Below are positions 37,444 through 46,718 of a stretch of 64,000 nt of DNA, piece by piece. Origin of the DNA: Roseovarius aestuariivivens (GTDB taxonomy: Bacteria; Pseudomonadota; Alphaproteobacteria; Rhodobacterales; Rhodobacteraceae). Below the pieces are notes generated by a model. It was not told the origin of the DNA, searched no databases, and was given only the letters and a program-made list of their open reading frames with translations. The stretch is from assembly GCF_004761875.1 (NCBI RefSeq), contig NZ_SJEY01000006.1, positions 186,001 to 250,000 on the forward strand, given 5' to 3'. Numbering within the stretch: the first letter of the stretch is position 1; the number at the start of each line of letters is the position of its first letter. The translations under genes were made by a program, and so were the position numbers.

Positions 37444-40231
37444 GGCCTTCTTTCCCTTTGGGCAGACGCGCGAGACACGCATCTATGACATCTGCTGCGC
37501 GTTTCGTCACTTCACCCAGTCTGTCTTCCAGTGCTGACAAGGTTTGGCACCCGGTCTGGCGGAGCAGGAAAGCCTGCCCTCCTTCGCCAAGAGTCTTAGC
37601 CTCCAGCGGCTTGTCGCTGAGAAGGCGCGCCACCTGCAGCAGAGTCCAGCAAAGCGCATAAGCCTCTACAAGCGCTGTGCCATCCGCGTCGCTCAGCCAA
37701 CCGATTGCGACGCCCGCATCAATGCCTCGAGAGACGCCCCGATCGGGAATACCGGCCATAAGCGCCCCGGCTTGCGCCACAAGCTCGATCTCCTGCAGTC
37801 GCCCCGACCCAAGCTTGGTGTCCCAGAAGCCCGCTGGAGATTTCGCCTCGTTGATCCGTGTGCGCATCTCCACGACCTCTTCAAGAACGCGTGCAGGCGT
37901 CCCTTTCCGGGTCATCAAGTGTCGGCGAAAGGTTTCCACATCTTCGGCAAGATCGGGCGGACCGGCCATCACCCGCGCACGCGTGAGCGCCAAGTGTTCC
38001 CAGACCCAGGCTTCCGATTGCTGATAGGACTGAAACGCGGCCCAGCTCGTGGCCACCGGCCCCTGATTTCCGGACGGACGAAGCCGCATGTCCACCTCAT
38101 AAAGCCGGCCCTCGGCCATGGGCGCAGTCAACGCGGTTATAAGCGCCTGCGTCAGGCGCGCATAATAGGCCCGTGCATTGAGCGGCCTGCGCCCCTCTGA
38201 TGTAGAATCGCCCGGTGCGTCGTAGATCACGATGAGGTCCAGATCCGATCCGGCATTTAGCTTGCCCGCGCCAAGCGATCCCATGCCAAGAACAACTGCG
38301 CCGCGCCCCGGCGCCGCGCCATGCTTTTCAGCGAACTTTTCCTGAACGGCATGCCAGACCGGCCCGAGAACGGCCCCTGCCAGATCGGCATACTGAGCCC
38401 CCGCGGTATCGGCGTCGATCAAACCGCGCAGGTGATGAACCCCGATGCGAAAGTGCCATTCCTTGCGCCAGCGGCGTGCGGCATCGAGTTTACGCTCGTA
38501 ATCGGCTTCGGGCTCTAGCACTTTCGCAAGACTATTCTCCAGCGCCTCCCGTCCCGGCCAATCAGCGAAAAAGTCACCGGCAATCACCGCGTCGAACACG
38601 CCAGCATGGCGCGACAGATACGACGCCAGAGCAGGAGACGTGCCCGCAATATCGACCAAAAGGTCGATGAGGTGCGGATTGGCCTCAAAAAGAGAAAAAA
38701 CCTGAACACCCGCCGGCAGGCCGGCGAGAAAGCCGTCGAAGGCCAGAAGCGCCTCGTTCGGGTTTGCGCTGCGTGCGAGTTGACGCAGGATTTCGGGGCG
38801 TAGACGCTGAAAAATCTCCACCGCGCGGTTCGACCGCAGGGCAGGATACGATCGCCAGCGTGCGATGACCCCTTGATCGAGGTCCGCAGGCTCCACCGGT
38901 TCCGGCGTCTCTTCCGGCGCGAAAAAGCTCTCGATCAGCTCGTGCACCGCGGTCAGGCGCGAAAGAATTTCGTCCTTAAGCTCTGCGGTGTCACGGTCAC
39001 AGAAGGCTGCTAGCCGGTTAAATTCGGACTCTGATGTGGGCAAGGTTTGCGTCTGAGCGTCTCGCAGCATCTGCAATCGGTGTTCGATCTCGCGGTGGAA
39101 GCGGTAGTGCTCCGTCAGCGTCCGCGCGGCATCGTCTGGCACCCAGCCTTTCTCGGCAAGCCGGGCAAGACCCTCGACAGTCCCTCTGACGCGCAGATCC
39201 GGATCGCGCCCCCCCGAGATCAGTTGCCGGGTTTGCGTGAAGAATTCGATTTCGCGGATACCGCCACGGCCCAGCTTCATGTTGTGTCCCGGAAGCGTCA
39301 ATGGGCCCCCAAGACCCTTATGCTCGCGAATGCGCAAGCGCATGTTGTGCGCGTCCTCGATGGCCGCGAAATCCAGGTGCCGGCGCCAGACGAAAGGGCG
39401 CAATGTCTCGAGGAACCGCTGTCCCGCCGACAGATCGCCCACGGCCGCTCGCGCCTTGATATATGCGGCGCGTTCCCATGTGCGACCCAAGCTTTCGTAA
39501 TACGTTTCCGCCGCGGCCATCGCAAGGCAAACCGGGGTGACACTGGGATCAGGACGCAGCCGAAGATCGGTGCGAAAGACATATCCCTCGGCGGTTCGGT
39601 CGCTCAATGTGGCCGCCATCTTGCGCGTCGCGCGTACGAAGGCTGCGCGCGCCTCACCGAAATCGTCCGGCGCGAACCGGGTTTCATCGAAAAGACAGAT
39701 AAGATCGATATCCGAGCTGTAGTTCAGTTCATGTGCGCCCATCTTGCCCATCGCCAGAACGACCATGCCGCACGCATTGTCCAGCGCGCTCTCGTCCATG
39801 CCGGGAACCTTGCCGCGTCGCAATTCTGGCAAAAGCGCCGCACGCAACGCCTGTCTTACCGCCAGATCCGCGAACCGCGTCAGCGCGCCGGTGACCGTTT
39901 CAAGGTCCCAAACACCGCCCAGATCCGCCAGCCCGATTAAAAGGGCCACCCGCCCTTTGGCGCGGCGCAGCTCACTTGTTACGGAGTCAAGAGGCGCCGC
40001 CGAAACGTCCGAATACAGCTTCTCAAGGGCCGCTTCGGGATCGTCGAAAGCCTCGCTTATCCACGTCGCTTCCCGGTCGCAAAGGGTGCAAAGGTACGGG
40101 CTGCAGCCCACGGCGCCTGCAACGAGGTCGCGCAGCTCGGGGGCGATCCCCTCCAGCTTGGCAAGCGGGGCTTCACCTTGCGCGCTGTCAAAGGCTCTTG
40201 GGGCGCGGGTCATGCGGGCGGCAAATGTCAT
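37436..40231 (-). CDS. glnE: GlnE, bifunctional glutamine synthetase adenylyltransferase/deadenylase
   Basis: A 931-residue protein that adenylylates and deadenylylates glutamine synthetase in response to PII. It contains two nucleotidyltransferase domains. The N-terminal removase active site is HELNYSSDIDLICLFDE (Asp pair at about 175-177). The C-terminal transferase site is GSLGAGKLNAGSDLDLIVIYD near residue 660. A GlnD-PII-uridylyltransferase-like helical region follows each. The ATG at 40231 fits the family. Confidence 0.96.
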   Translation of the reverse strand: MTFAARMTRAPRAFDSAQGEAPLAKLEGIAPELRDLVAGAVGCSPYLCTLCDREATWISEAFDDPEAALEKLYSDVSAAPLDSVTSELRRAKGRVALLIGLADLGGVWDLETVTGALTRFADLAVRQALRAALLPELRRGKVPGMDESALDNACGMVVLAMGKMGAHELNYSSDIDLICLFDETRFAPDDFGEARAAFVRATRKMAATLSDRTAEGYVFRTDLRLRPDPSVTPVCLAMAAAETYYESLGRTWERAAYIKARAAVGDLSAGQRFLETLRPFVWRRHLDFAAIEDAHNMRLRIREHKGLGGPLTLPGHNMKLGRGGIREIEFFTQTRQLISGGRDPDLRVRGTVEGLARLAEKGWVPDDAARTLTEHYRFHREIEHRLQMLRDAQTQTLPTSESEFNRLAAFCDRDTAELKDEILSRLTAVHELIESFFAPEETPEPVEPADLDQGVIARWRSYPALRSNRAVEIFQRLRPEILRQLARSANPNEALLAFDGFLAGLPAGVQVFSLFEANPHLIDLLVDIAGTSPALASYLSRHAGVFDAVIAGDFFADWPGREALENSLAKVLEPEADYERKLDAARRWRKEWHFRIGVHHLRGLIDADTAGAQYADLAGAVLGPVWHAVQEKFAEKHGAAPGRGAVVLGMGSLGAGKLNAGSDLDLIVIYDAPGDSTSEGRRPLNARAYYARLTQALITALTAPMAEGRLYEVDMRLRPSGNQGPVATSWAAFQSYQQSEAWVWEHLALTRARVMAGPPDLAEDVETFRRHLMTRKGTPARVLEEVVEMRTRINEAKSPAGFWDTKLGSGRLQEIELVAQAGALMAGIPDRGVSRGIDAGVAIGWLSDADGTALVEAYALCWTLLQVARLLSDKPLEAKTLGEGGQAFLLRQTGCQTLSALEDRLGEVTKRAADVIDACLARLPKGKEGHG

Positions 40232-40420
40232 GCTACTCTCATACCGCGCCGCAACGTGCGGTCAATCCTTGCCGCACCAAGCGTTGGGCATGACAAGGAC
40301 GCCAAGATGTAAAAAACCTTAACATCACCCCTTGCACGCTGAGATTTGAAGCACCATCTTCCCAATGTGAACGGCATTCACATCAACGAAGGTCTCTCTT
40401 GGAAGAAAGGACAGTTCCTC

Positions 40421-40852
40421 ATGACCACAGTTACCCACGACACGCCGAGAACGGGCTTTACGGGTTGGATCCTGCGCATCGAAACCTGGCTCGATGACAA
40501 GGGCACGCCCGCGTGGATCGCGGTACTTGTGCTGACATTGATTCTCGCCTGGCCGCTTGGCCTTGCCCTTCTCGCCTACATGATCTGGAGCCGCAAAATG
40601 ACATGCACTTCGCGCCGCTCGACCTCTGGACGGCACTCGATGTCTTCCACCCGCCCTAGCGGAAACAGCGCTTTCGATGCCTACCGTGAGACGACCCTGC
40701 GCCGTCTGGAAGAGGAACAGCAAACCTTCGAGGCCTTCCTGGCCCGTCTGCGCGCCGCGCGGGACAAGGCAGAGTTCTATCAATTCATGGAAGAGCTGGC
40801 CGGCGCCGCGGCAAACACCGAAGAGACCGATCCGAACTTCGGCCGCGCCTGA
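40421..40852 (+). CDS. DUF2852 family membrane protein
   Basis: The product is 143 residues. One or two N-terminal membrane segments (PAWIAVLVLTLILAWPLGLALLAYMIWSR, given here only in outline) are followed by a basic loop and a helix AFDAYRETTLRRLEEEQQTF. Then comes FLARLRAARDKAEFYQFMEE, characteristic of DUF2852 proteins in alphaproteobacteria. The function is unknown. The ATG at 40421 follows AAAGGAC. It is divergent from glnE across 189 bases. Confidence 0.8.
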   Translation: MTTVTHDTPRTGFTGWILRIETWLDDKGTPAWIAVLVLTLILAWPLGLALLAYMIWSRKMTCTSRRSTSGRHSMSSTRPSGNSAFDAYRETTLRRLEEEQQTFEAFLARLRAARDKAEFYQFMEELAGAAANTEETDPNFGRA

Positions 40853-40876
40853 ACTGACTGCGCACGCGACCCTCGC

Positions 40877-40903
40877 GGCCCGGGGGCTTTCACCCCCCGG
40901 GCC
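40877..40903 (+). terminator. 10-bp GC-rich stem-loop between the DUF2852 and RDD genes
   Basis: GGCCCGGGGG (40877-40886) pairs perfectly with CCCCCGGGCC (40894-40903) around a 7-base loop. There is no T-run. It ends only 10 bases before the RDD gene's ATG, where a ribosome site would normally lie. Confidence 0.5.
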
Positions 40904-40913
40904 AGTCCCTTAT

Positions 40914-41372
40914 ATGACCGTCATGACCGATAGTAGCTGGCACCTTCCCGACCCCCAAACGCAGCCCGAATTCTACGCGGACGTGCCTCTTAAGCGTTTG
41001 CTGGCATGGGGTGTGGATACGGTCGTGATCCTGATTGCGACCTTGCTGATTTTGCCTTTCACCGCCTTTACAGGTCTCTTCTTTCTGCCGCTTCTCTTTC
41101 TGACGGTCAGTTTTGCTTATCGGGTTGTCACCATCGCGCGGAGCTCGGCGACCTGGGGCATGCGGCTTTTGGCGATAGAGTTCCGCACCGCGACGGGCGC
41201 ACGTTTCGACACCGCACACGCCCTGATGCACAGCGCGGGATACACGTTTTGCTGGATGGTTCCCCTACTTCAACTTGCGTCGATCATCCTGATGGCCACG
41301 TCAGAGCGCGCGCAGGGCCTGAGTGATCTTGCCCTTTCAACCGTCGTGATCAACCAGCGGGCGGCGTCGTAA
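40914..41372 (+). CDS. RDD family membrane protein
   Basis: The product is 152 residues. After a short hydrophilic start, VPLKRLLAWGVDTVVI begins the RDD domain (the Arg and Asp pair of the family name). Helices at about 35-75 and 105-128 follow, with ATWGMRLLAIEFRTATG between them. Family function is unclear; some members are implicated in Na+/H+ exchange. A second ATG 9 bases downstream is equally possible. Neither start has a good ribosome site. Confidence 0.82.
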   Translation: MTVMTDSSWHLPDPQTQPEFYADVPLKRLLAWGVDTVVILIATLLILPFTAFTGLFFLPLLFLTVSFAYRVVTIARSSATWGMRLLAIEFRTATGARFDTAHALMHSAGYTFCWMVPLLQLASIILMATSERAQGLSDLALSTVVINQRAAS

Positions 41373-41447
41373 ACCGAACCGGGTATTCGGCCTTGGCCCA
41401 GCCCCGCTTCGTTGCTATCGTGACGCGAAACCCGGACTGATCTTCAC

Positions 41448-42278
41448 ATGCGCCACACTCTTCCGATAGCGCCGCAATTCTATGTGACGGCCCCGCAACC
41501 TTGCCCGTATCTCGAAGGACGGCTTGAGAGAAAGCTGTTCACTGCGCTGCAGGGCGACGGTGCGCAAAAGCTTAACGACACGCTTTCGAAACAAGGCTTT
41601 CGCCGGTCGCAGAACGTGCTTTATCGGCCATCTTGCGCGGATTGTGCGGCCTGTCTGTCGGCGCGGATCAATGTCGCCGCGTTCGAACCGTCGCGCGGAC
41701 AGCGTAAGACGATGCGCCGCAACGCCCATCTGGAACGTCGGGCCACGTCACCTTGGGCCACCGAGGATCAATACGCACTTTTCCGCCGATATCTGGAAGA
41801 GCGCCACGCCAAGGGTGGCATGGCCGATATGGACAGCTTCGAATTCGCCGCGATGATCGAGGAAAGCCCGATCCGGACCCGGGTGATCGAGTATTGCGAC
41901 CAGAACAGCGGTGACTTGCTTGCGGTGTGTCTTACGGATGTTTTCGACGACGGCGTGAGCATGGTCTATTCGTTCTACGATCCGGATGAGAGCCGATTGT
42001 CCCTTGGCACCTATGTCATTCTCGATCACATCGAGATCGCCCGCGAAGCAGGTCTGCCTTACGTCTATCTGGGCTACTGGGTGCCCGGCAGTTCCAAGAT
42101 GGGGTACAAGGCGTCGTTTTCCGGGCTTGAGGTCTATTCGAACGGTACGTGGCAAGTCATGCGCAACCCGGCTGATTACGACGTCACACGCCATCCGCTG
42201 TCCAACGATCCGATCGCCGAGCAGGTTGCCAACATCTCTCTGCCCGACAGCCGCCCGTTGCGCGGCACGCGCGGCTGA
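41448..42278 (+). CDS. bpt: Bpt, aspartate/glutamate leucyltransferase (N-end rule)
   Basis: A 276-residue arginyl-tRNA-protein transferase-like enzyme. It transfers Leu from Leu-tRNA to proteins with N-terminal Asp or Glu, marking them for ClpS/ClpAP degradation. Hallmarks are the N-terminal PCPYLEGR, the Cys cluster [13 protein letters not shown] and [11 protein letters not shown]. The C-terminal [20 protein letters not shown] segment completes the set. Prokaryotic members of this length are Bpt rather than Arg-specific Ate1, which is inferred from taxonomy. Confidence 0.93.
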   Translation: MRHTLPIAPQFYVTAPQPCPYLEGRLERKLFTALQGDGAQKLNDTLSKQGFRRSQNVLYRPSCADCAACLSARINVAAFEPSRGQRKTMRRNAHLERRATSPWATEDQYALFRRYLEERHAKGGMADMDSFEFAAMIEESPIRTRVIEYCDQNSGDLLAVCLTDVFDDGVSMVYSFYDPDESRLSLGTYVILDHIEIAREAGLPYVYLGYWVPGSSKMGYKASFSGLEVYSNGTWQVMRNPADYDVTRHPLSNDPIAEQVANISLPDSRPLRGTRG

Positions 42279-42284
42279 TCCCGG

Positions 42285-44639
42285 TCAGTTTCCGATCAGG
42301 TCCGGCAGAATTGTCACGATGCCCGGGAAAAACCACAGGATCGCCAGCCCCAGCACCTGAATCACCACGAATGGCGCCACGCCGCGATAGATGTTGCCCG
42401 TCGTGATCCCGGCGGGTGCGACCCCTCGCAGATAAAACAACGCAAAACCGAATGGCGGGGTAAGAAAGCTGGTCTGAAGGTTAACGGCGATCATGATCGT
42501 CACCCATTTGGGGTCAAAGGTTCCGCCGTAAATCACCGGACCGACGATAGGGATCACGATGTAGATGATCTCCAGAAAGTCGAGAACGAAACCCAGCACG
42601 AAAAGAACCAGCATCACGATGAGGAAAACCGTGAACTCGTTGTCAAAACTCTTGAGAAATTGCTGGATGTAGTGCTCTCCGCCAAAGGAGATGACGACAA
42701 GGTTCAGAAGTTGCGAGCCGATCAGGATGGTGAAAACCATGCTCGTGACCTTCGCCGTTTCGCGCACCACAGGGGTCAGAACGCCGCCTGCGAACAAAAC
42801 CCAGGCCGAAAAGAGAAGACCAAATAGTGCAAAGAGATAAGCCGCCTGCGCTGCAATGAACGCCAAGACGGTTTCGGTGGACACATCCTCGACATTCACG
42901 CGCAGATCGAAATTGATCCCCAAAAGGATCGCCGCCACAATCGCAAGCGTGGCGCCTATGATAATCCGGGCCGAGCGGTCTTCGTCGCGCAGTTTGCGAT
43001 ACGCCGCGAGCATGATCGCCCCCCCTGCCCCAAGCGCCGCGGCCGGGGTCGGGTTCGTGATACCGCCAAGGATCGACCCAAGTACTGCGACGATCAGCAC
43101 GAGCGGAGGAAAGACCACACGAATGAGCTCGTTCCCGGCCAGACGCCGCGCCGCCGCCGCGCATCCGTAAAGCGCCAGCGCATGGGGTAAAGCAAGAATA
43201 AGCAAGGCCTGGCCCGACGACATCAGCGGGCCGATCAGCAGGATATCGGCAAGATAACCAAGCACGACCCCCAAGCCCCCGACCAAAAGGGGCGTGGATG
43301 GCGCATCAGGCTGAACGCCGCGCGCCGCCACGAGAACCAGCGAGAGCACGCTGAGGATTGTCGCCACTCCGGTACCGATTGGAGCCGCTGCGGCGATTTT
43401 CTTCGTCAAACGAGCGGACTGTTCATCCTCGCTCAAGGCAACGGAAGGCGCGGTTCCCCCGGCCGCCACAATGGCGCGCTCTTCGGCAACGGCGCGATCC
43501 CACGCCGCCTGACCGTGCAAATCAATCATCGCGGCGCGGCAATCCTCGCTGACATTGGTGCGCAAGCTCGCGGTCTCGCCGCGAGTCGAATAGCTGTCGA
43601 CAGTAACGTCCTGCGAGCCGACGACACCGAGATTGCCAAGAATCAGCACCCCGGCAATCAACGCAGCCGGTGCACCGATGAACCAGGTGAACGCCTCTCC
43701 ACGTGTCACAGGCGCGCCTGTCGAGCCGCCCGCACGGACCGCCGGCGCGCGCGACGGATTCAATATCGCGTAGATAAAGGCATATCCCGCATAAAGGAAT
43801 GCCAGCAGGACCCCCGGCAAGAGCGCGGCCTGAAAAAGCGTGCCTACGGACACGACAGCCGGTTCGCCCAGATAGGTCAGCGCGTCGGTGCAACCGGCTT
43901 CGCGCGCGCGGGTTTCCTGCGCGACCGAGTAAAGATCGCCCGCCAACGTGCCCAGTAGCACGATCACGATTGATGGTGGGATGATCTGGCCAAGGGTGCC
44001 AGACGCCGCGATGACACCTGTCGCGATCTGGGGCGAATAGCCGTGTCGCAGCATCGTCGGCAGGCTTAAAAGCCCCATGGTCACAACGGTGGCGCCGACA
44101 ATGCCCGTAGAGGCCGCAAGGAAGGCACCGACCACAACAACTGACACCGCCAGCCCCCCGGGCAAGGGACCAAAGACCCGGGCCATCGTGGTCAGCAGGT
44201 CATTGGCGATGCGCGAGCGTTCCAGCGTGATACCCATCAGCACGAACATCAGCACGGCCAGCAGTGTTTCGATGGATTGCCCCGCGAAGACGCGTTCATT
44301 CATGCGATTGACGATGAAGCTGACATTCCGGTCCAGCGCGACTTCCCAGCCCTGCGGAAAGACCGGCGTTTCAGTCCTGGGCAGGTCCGGATACCGAAAG
44401 ACCGAGATCGCGTCGGATCGCACGCCTTCGGCCACCATTGCGCGGTAGGCGTCGCTGCCCGTATCGATAGCCTGATGAATCAGAAGACCCGCGTTGTCGA
44501 GCGCGGCGATGATCCCGAAGGATAGGACCCCGGCCCCGCCGATCGCGAAGGCCACGGGAAACCCCGACAGGATCGCCCCGAAAAGGCAAAGAAACACGAT
44601 GATCAGGCCGATTTCGACGCCATCCAGTCCGAAAAGCAT
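42285..44639 (-). CDS. dctM: TRAP transporter large permease (DctM type, long form)
   Basis: Membrane symporter subunit of 784 residues, well above the usual 430 or so. The N-terminal region contains LCLFGAILSGFPVAFAIGG and ETLLAVLMFVLMGITLERS, then a GIVGATVVTMGLLSLPTML segment typical of DctM. A middle insertion of additional helices and a hydrophilic loop (VTVDSYSTRGETASLRTN) separates it from the C-terminal DctM part (IVIPIVGPVIYGG; LTPPFGFALFYLRGV). Long DctM proteins accompany TakP-like binding proteins. It is the last gene of the leftward TRAP operon. Confidence 0.92.
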   Translation of the reverse strand: MLFGLDGVEIGLIIVFLCLFGAILSGFPVAFAIGGAGVLSFGIIAALDNAGLLIHQAIDTGSDAYRAMVAEGVRSDAISVFRYPDLPRTETPVFPQGWEVALDRNVSFIVNRMNERVFAGQSIETLLAVLMFVLMGITLERSRIANDLLTTMARVFGPLPGGLAVSVVVVGAFLAASTGIVGATVVTMGLLSLPTMLRHGYSPQIATGVIAASGTLGQIIPPSIVIVLLGTLAGDLYSVAQETRAREAGCTDALTYLGEPAVVSVGTLFQAALLPGVLLAFLYAGYAFIYAILNPSRAPAVRAGGSTGAPVTRGEAFTWFIGAPAALIAGVLILGNLGVVGSQDVTVDSYSTRGETASLRTNVSEDCRAAMIDLHGQAAWDRAVAEERAIVAAGGTAPSVALSEDEQSARLTKKIAAAAPIGTGVATILSVLSLVLVAARGVQPDAPSTPLLVGGLGVVLGYLADILLIGPLMSSGQALLILALPHALALYGCAAAARRLAGNELIRVVFPPLVLIVAVLGSILGGITNPTPAAALGAGGAIMLAAYRKLRDEDRSARIIIGATLAIVAAILLGINFDLRVNVEDVSTETVLAFIAAQAAYLFALFGLLFSAWVLFAGGVLTPVVRETAKVTSMVFTILIGSQLLNLVVISFGGEHYIQQFLKSFDNEFTVFLIVMLVLFVLGFVLDFLEIIYIVIPIVGPVIYGGTFDPKWVTIMIAVNLQTSFLTPPFGFALFYLRGVAPAGITTGNIYRGVAPFVVIQVLGLAILWFFPGIVTILPDLIGN

Positions 44640-44653
44640 GGCAGGCGTCCCTT

Positions 44654-45547
44654 CTACCTTGCAGCCTCGGGCGCGGTCTCGCCCGAAGAACCGGTCTGGT
44701 CACTGTCGAGATACCGTCCCGCGCTTTCCTCACCTTCGGACCATTCGAGATACGATCGGAAAAGAAACGCCACAGCCTGAATGAAGACCATGCCGGCAAA
44801 GGCCACAAGCAGGATCTTGAACAGGAAATAGCCATTGAAGCCGCTCGGGCTGAAACCGATGGTTTCTACATTCCAGCGCAGCGCGCGGGATTTCATCAAA
44901 AGCCGGTCGAGGGTGTCGCTGGCCGAGGGTTTCGGCGTGATGAGGTGTCGCCACATGAAATACCAGCCATACATCCACACAAGCACCGCCACTGGCATCA
45001 TGAAAAAGACACTGCCCAGCATGTCGATGACCCGTTTCGTGCGAAAGCTGACGGCGGAATAGATCAGATCGACCCGAACGTGACCGCCCTGCACGAATGT
45101 GTAGGTGCAACACAGCGCGACGACCAGTGCGTTGTGGAACTTGAGCATCTCGGCCCACCAACTGATATCTTTGGTCAGGGTCATCCCGAACCCGAAGGCA
45201 ATGTCGGGACGGGCAAAGATGCGCTGGATGAAGACGATCACGATCTGCTGGAACACCATCAGCAGACCGGCCCACGCGAAGAACCGCCCGGTGATGTTGG
45301 CAAAGCCCTCCATCACCCGCACGCAACCCCACATGAAACTTCGTTGCCACAGCCCCACACCGGTCAGTATCAGAACGCCCGTAAACACGACGAAGAAAAA
45401 CTCCACCGAGCCGCCGTAATAGACGACGCGCATGATGGCGTCCTTATCGGACCAGTTCAGCCAGCTTGCCGGACGGGTGAGCGCGTAGGCGAAATTGTAG
45501 AACGCCAGCGCGATGTTCTGGAAAACCCAGAGCAGAGCGTCGAGCAT
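44654..45547 (-). CDS. dctQ: TRAP transporter small permease (DctQ type)
   Basis: The product is 297 residues, longer than most DctQ proteins (about 170). Predicted helices include VEFFFVVFTGVLILTGVG, a segment near 80-105 and the DctQ core FHNALVVALCCTYTFVQGGH, followed by VRVDLIYSAVSFRTKRVID. The C-terminus is hydrophilic. The ATG at 45547 has GGGGGAC just upstream, so I prefer it over the GTG 12 bases earlier. It is followed 14 bases later by dctM. Confidence 0.9.
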   Translation of the reverse strand: MLDALLWVFQNIALAFYNFAYALTRPASWLNWSDKDAIMRVVYYGGSVEFFFVVFTGVLILTGVGLWQRSFMWGCVRVMEGFANITGRFFAWAGLLMVFQQIVIVFIQRIFARPDIAFGFGMTLTKDISWWAEMLKFHNALVVALCCTYTFVQGGHVRVDLIYSAVSFRTKRVIDMLGSVFFMMPVAVLVWMYGWYFMWRHLITPKPSASDTLDRLLMKSRALRWNVETIGFSPSGFNGYFLFKILLVAFAGMVFIQAVAFLFRSYLEWSEGEESAGRYLDSDQTGSSGETAPEAAR

Positions 45548-45591
45548 GTCGTCCCCCACACCGTTATTCCGAAATATGTCCCGGCAATTAT

Positions 45592-45620
45592 CCGGGCAGC
45601 CCCATTAGGGGTCTGCCCGG
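45592..45620 (-). terminator. Strong stem-loop between dctP and dctQ
   Basis: On the transcribed strand, CCGGGCAG-A-CCCC, loop TAAT, then GGGGCTGCCCGG: 12 pairs with one bulged base. It sits 15 bases after the dctP stop and 44 bases before dctQ, with no T-run. This placement is typical of elements that protect the 3' end of the binding-protein message or reduce read-through to the permeases. Confidence 0.6.
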
Positions 45621-45635
45621 CCGGAAAACCACGTC

Positions 45636-46718
45636 TCAGCCCAAAACCCGATTACGTTGACGCGTGTAAACTCCGTCCGCCTTTTCGATCCACGACGACG
45701 AGGCGCGCAGCGAGTCCATGTAATCCTCGTAGACACGCTTGTAGATGTCGTCGTCCATGTTCTCGGAATGCACCTCTTCGGATGCTTGTCCAAAGGCGTC
45801 CCAGACGCTGTCGGGAAATTCCAGTGCTGTCACACCCGCCGATTGCAGACGTGCCAGGGCAGCCCCGTTATTCGACAGGAACTGCGCCAGGTTCCACTGG
45901 TGGGCCTCGGCGCTGGCGATCTCGATCATCTTCTGCTGCGACGGCGTAAGGCTGTCGAAAACATCGCGGTTCATCGCAACCGATAGTGCCGGACCAGGCT
46001 CATGAAAACCTGCCGTGTAGTAGAATTTGGTAATCTCCTGGAACCCAGCCTTTTCGTCCGCCCAAGGGCCGATCCACTCGGTGCCATCGATCGCGCCAGA
46101 GGCGAGCGCCTGATAAACTTCGGCCCCTGGAAGGGTTTGCACACTTGCGCCCAGCTTGGCCAGTGCCTTGCCACCCAGCCCCGGCATCCGGAATTTCAGC
46201 CCGTTAAAATCTTCGGGGCCCGTAATCTCCTTGGCGAACCAACCGCCCGCCTGCGCGCCTGTGTTGCCACCGAGAAAGGATTTCAAACCGAAGATCTGGC
46301 CCAACTCGTCGTGAAAGGCGTGACCATTGCCATGATAGTACCAATTCACCAGTTCCTGCGCCGTCATGCCGAAAGGAACAGATGTGAAGAAAGCGTACGC
46401 CGGATGCTGACCTACGAAATAGTAATCAGCCCCGTGATACATATCCGCCTGGCCCGCGGTGACCGCGTCAAAAACCTCAAATGCACCGACAAGCTCCCCT
46501 GCGCCCAGAACCTCAACCGTAAGCGTCCCGTCGGCCATAGCGTTGATGTTATCGGCGACCTTTTGGGCCGCGTCAAAAACCCCGGCAAGCCCCCGCCCCC
46601 ATGTCGTGACCATGGTCAGCTTGCGGGCGCCCTGAGCCAGTGCAGGTGCAGCCAAGGTGCCAGTCGCTGCGGCAGCGCCGCCCAAAGCGGACTTCTTCAA
46701 GAAAGATCGACGATCCAT
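45636..46718 (-). CDS. dctP: TRAP transporter substrate-binding protein, TakP-like (2-oxoacid type)
   Basis: The product is 360 residues with a Tat signal (MDRRSFLKKSALGGAAAA ... APALAQ). The mature part has GELVGAFEVFDAVTAGQADM, GGNTGAQAGGWFAKEI and the ligand-region IDGTEWIGPWADEKAGF. These align well with Rhodobacter TakP, which binds pyruvate, 2-oxobutyrate and other 2-oxoacids. The ATG at 46718 follows GGGAGGAC. It is divergent from the acetolactate synthase operon, whose substrates are also pyruvate and 2-oxobutyrate. Confidence 0.93.
   Translation of the reverse strand: MDRRSFLKKSALGGAAAATGTLAAPALAQGARKLTMVTTWGRGLAGVFDAAQKVADNINAMADGTLTVEVLGAGELVGAFEVFDAVTAGQADMYHGADYYFVGQHPAYAFFTSVPFGMTAQELVNWYYHGNGHAFHDELGQIFGLKSFLGGNTGAQAGGWFAKEITGPEDFNGLKFRMPGLGGKALAKLGASVQTLPGAEVYQALASGAIDGTEWIGPWADEKAGFQEITKFYYTAGFHEPGPALSVAMNRDVFDSLTPSQQKMIEIASAEAHQWNLAQFLSNNGAALARLQSAGVTALEFPDSVWDAFGQASEEVHSENMDDDIYKRVYEDYMDSLRASSSWIEKADGVYTRQRNRVLG

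Noticed and set aside
40232-40420. Heat-shock (RpoH-type) promoter for the DUF2852 gene
   Set aside because: CTTG followed by CCATCTT at a plausible distance was noticed near 40333-40365, but agreement with the alphaproteobacterial consensus is weak.
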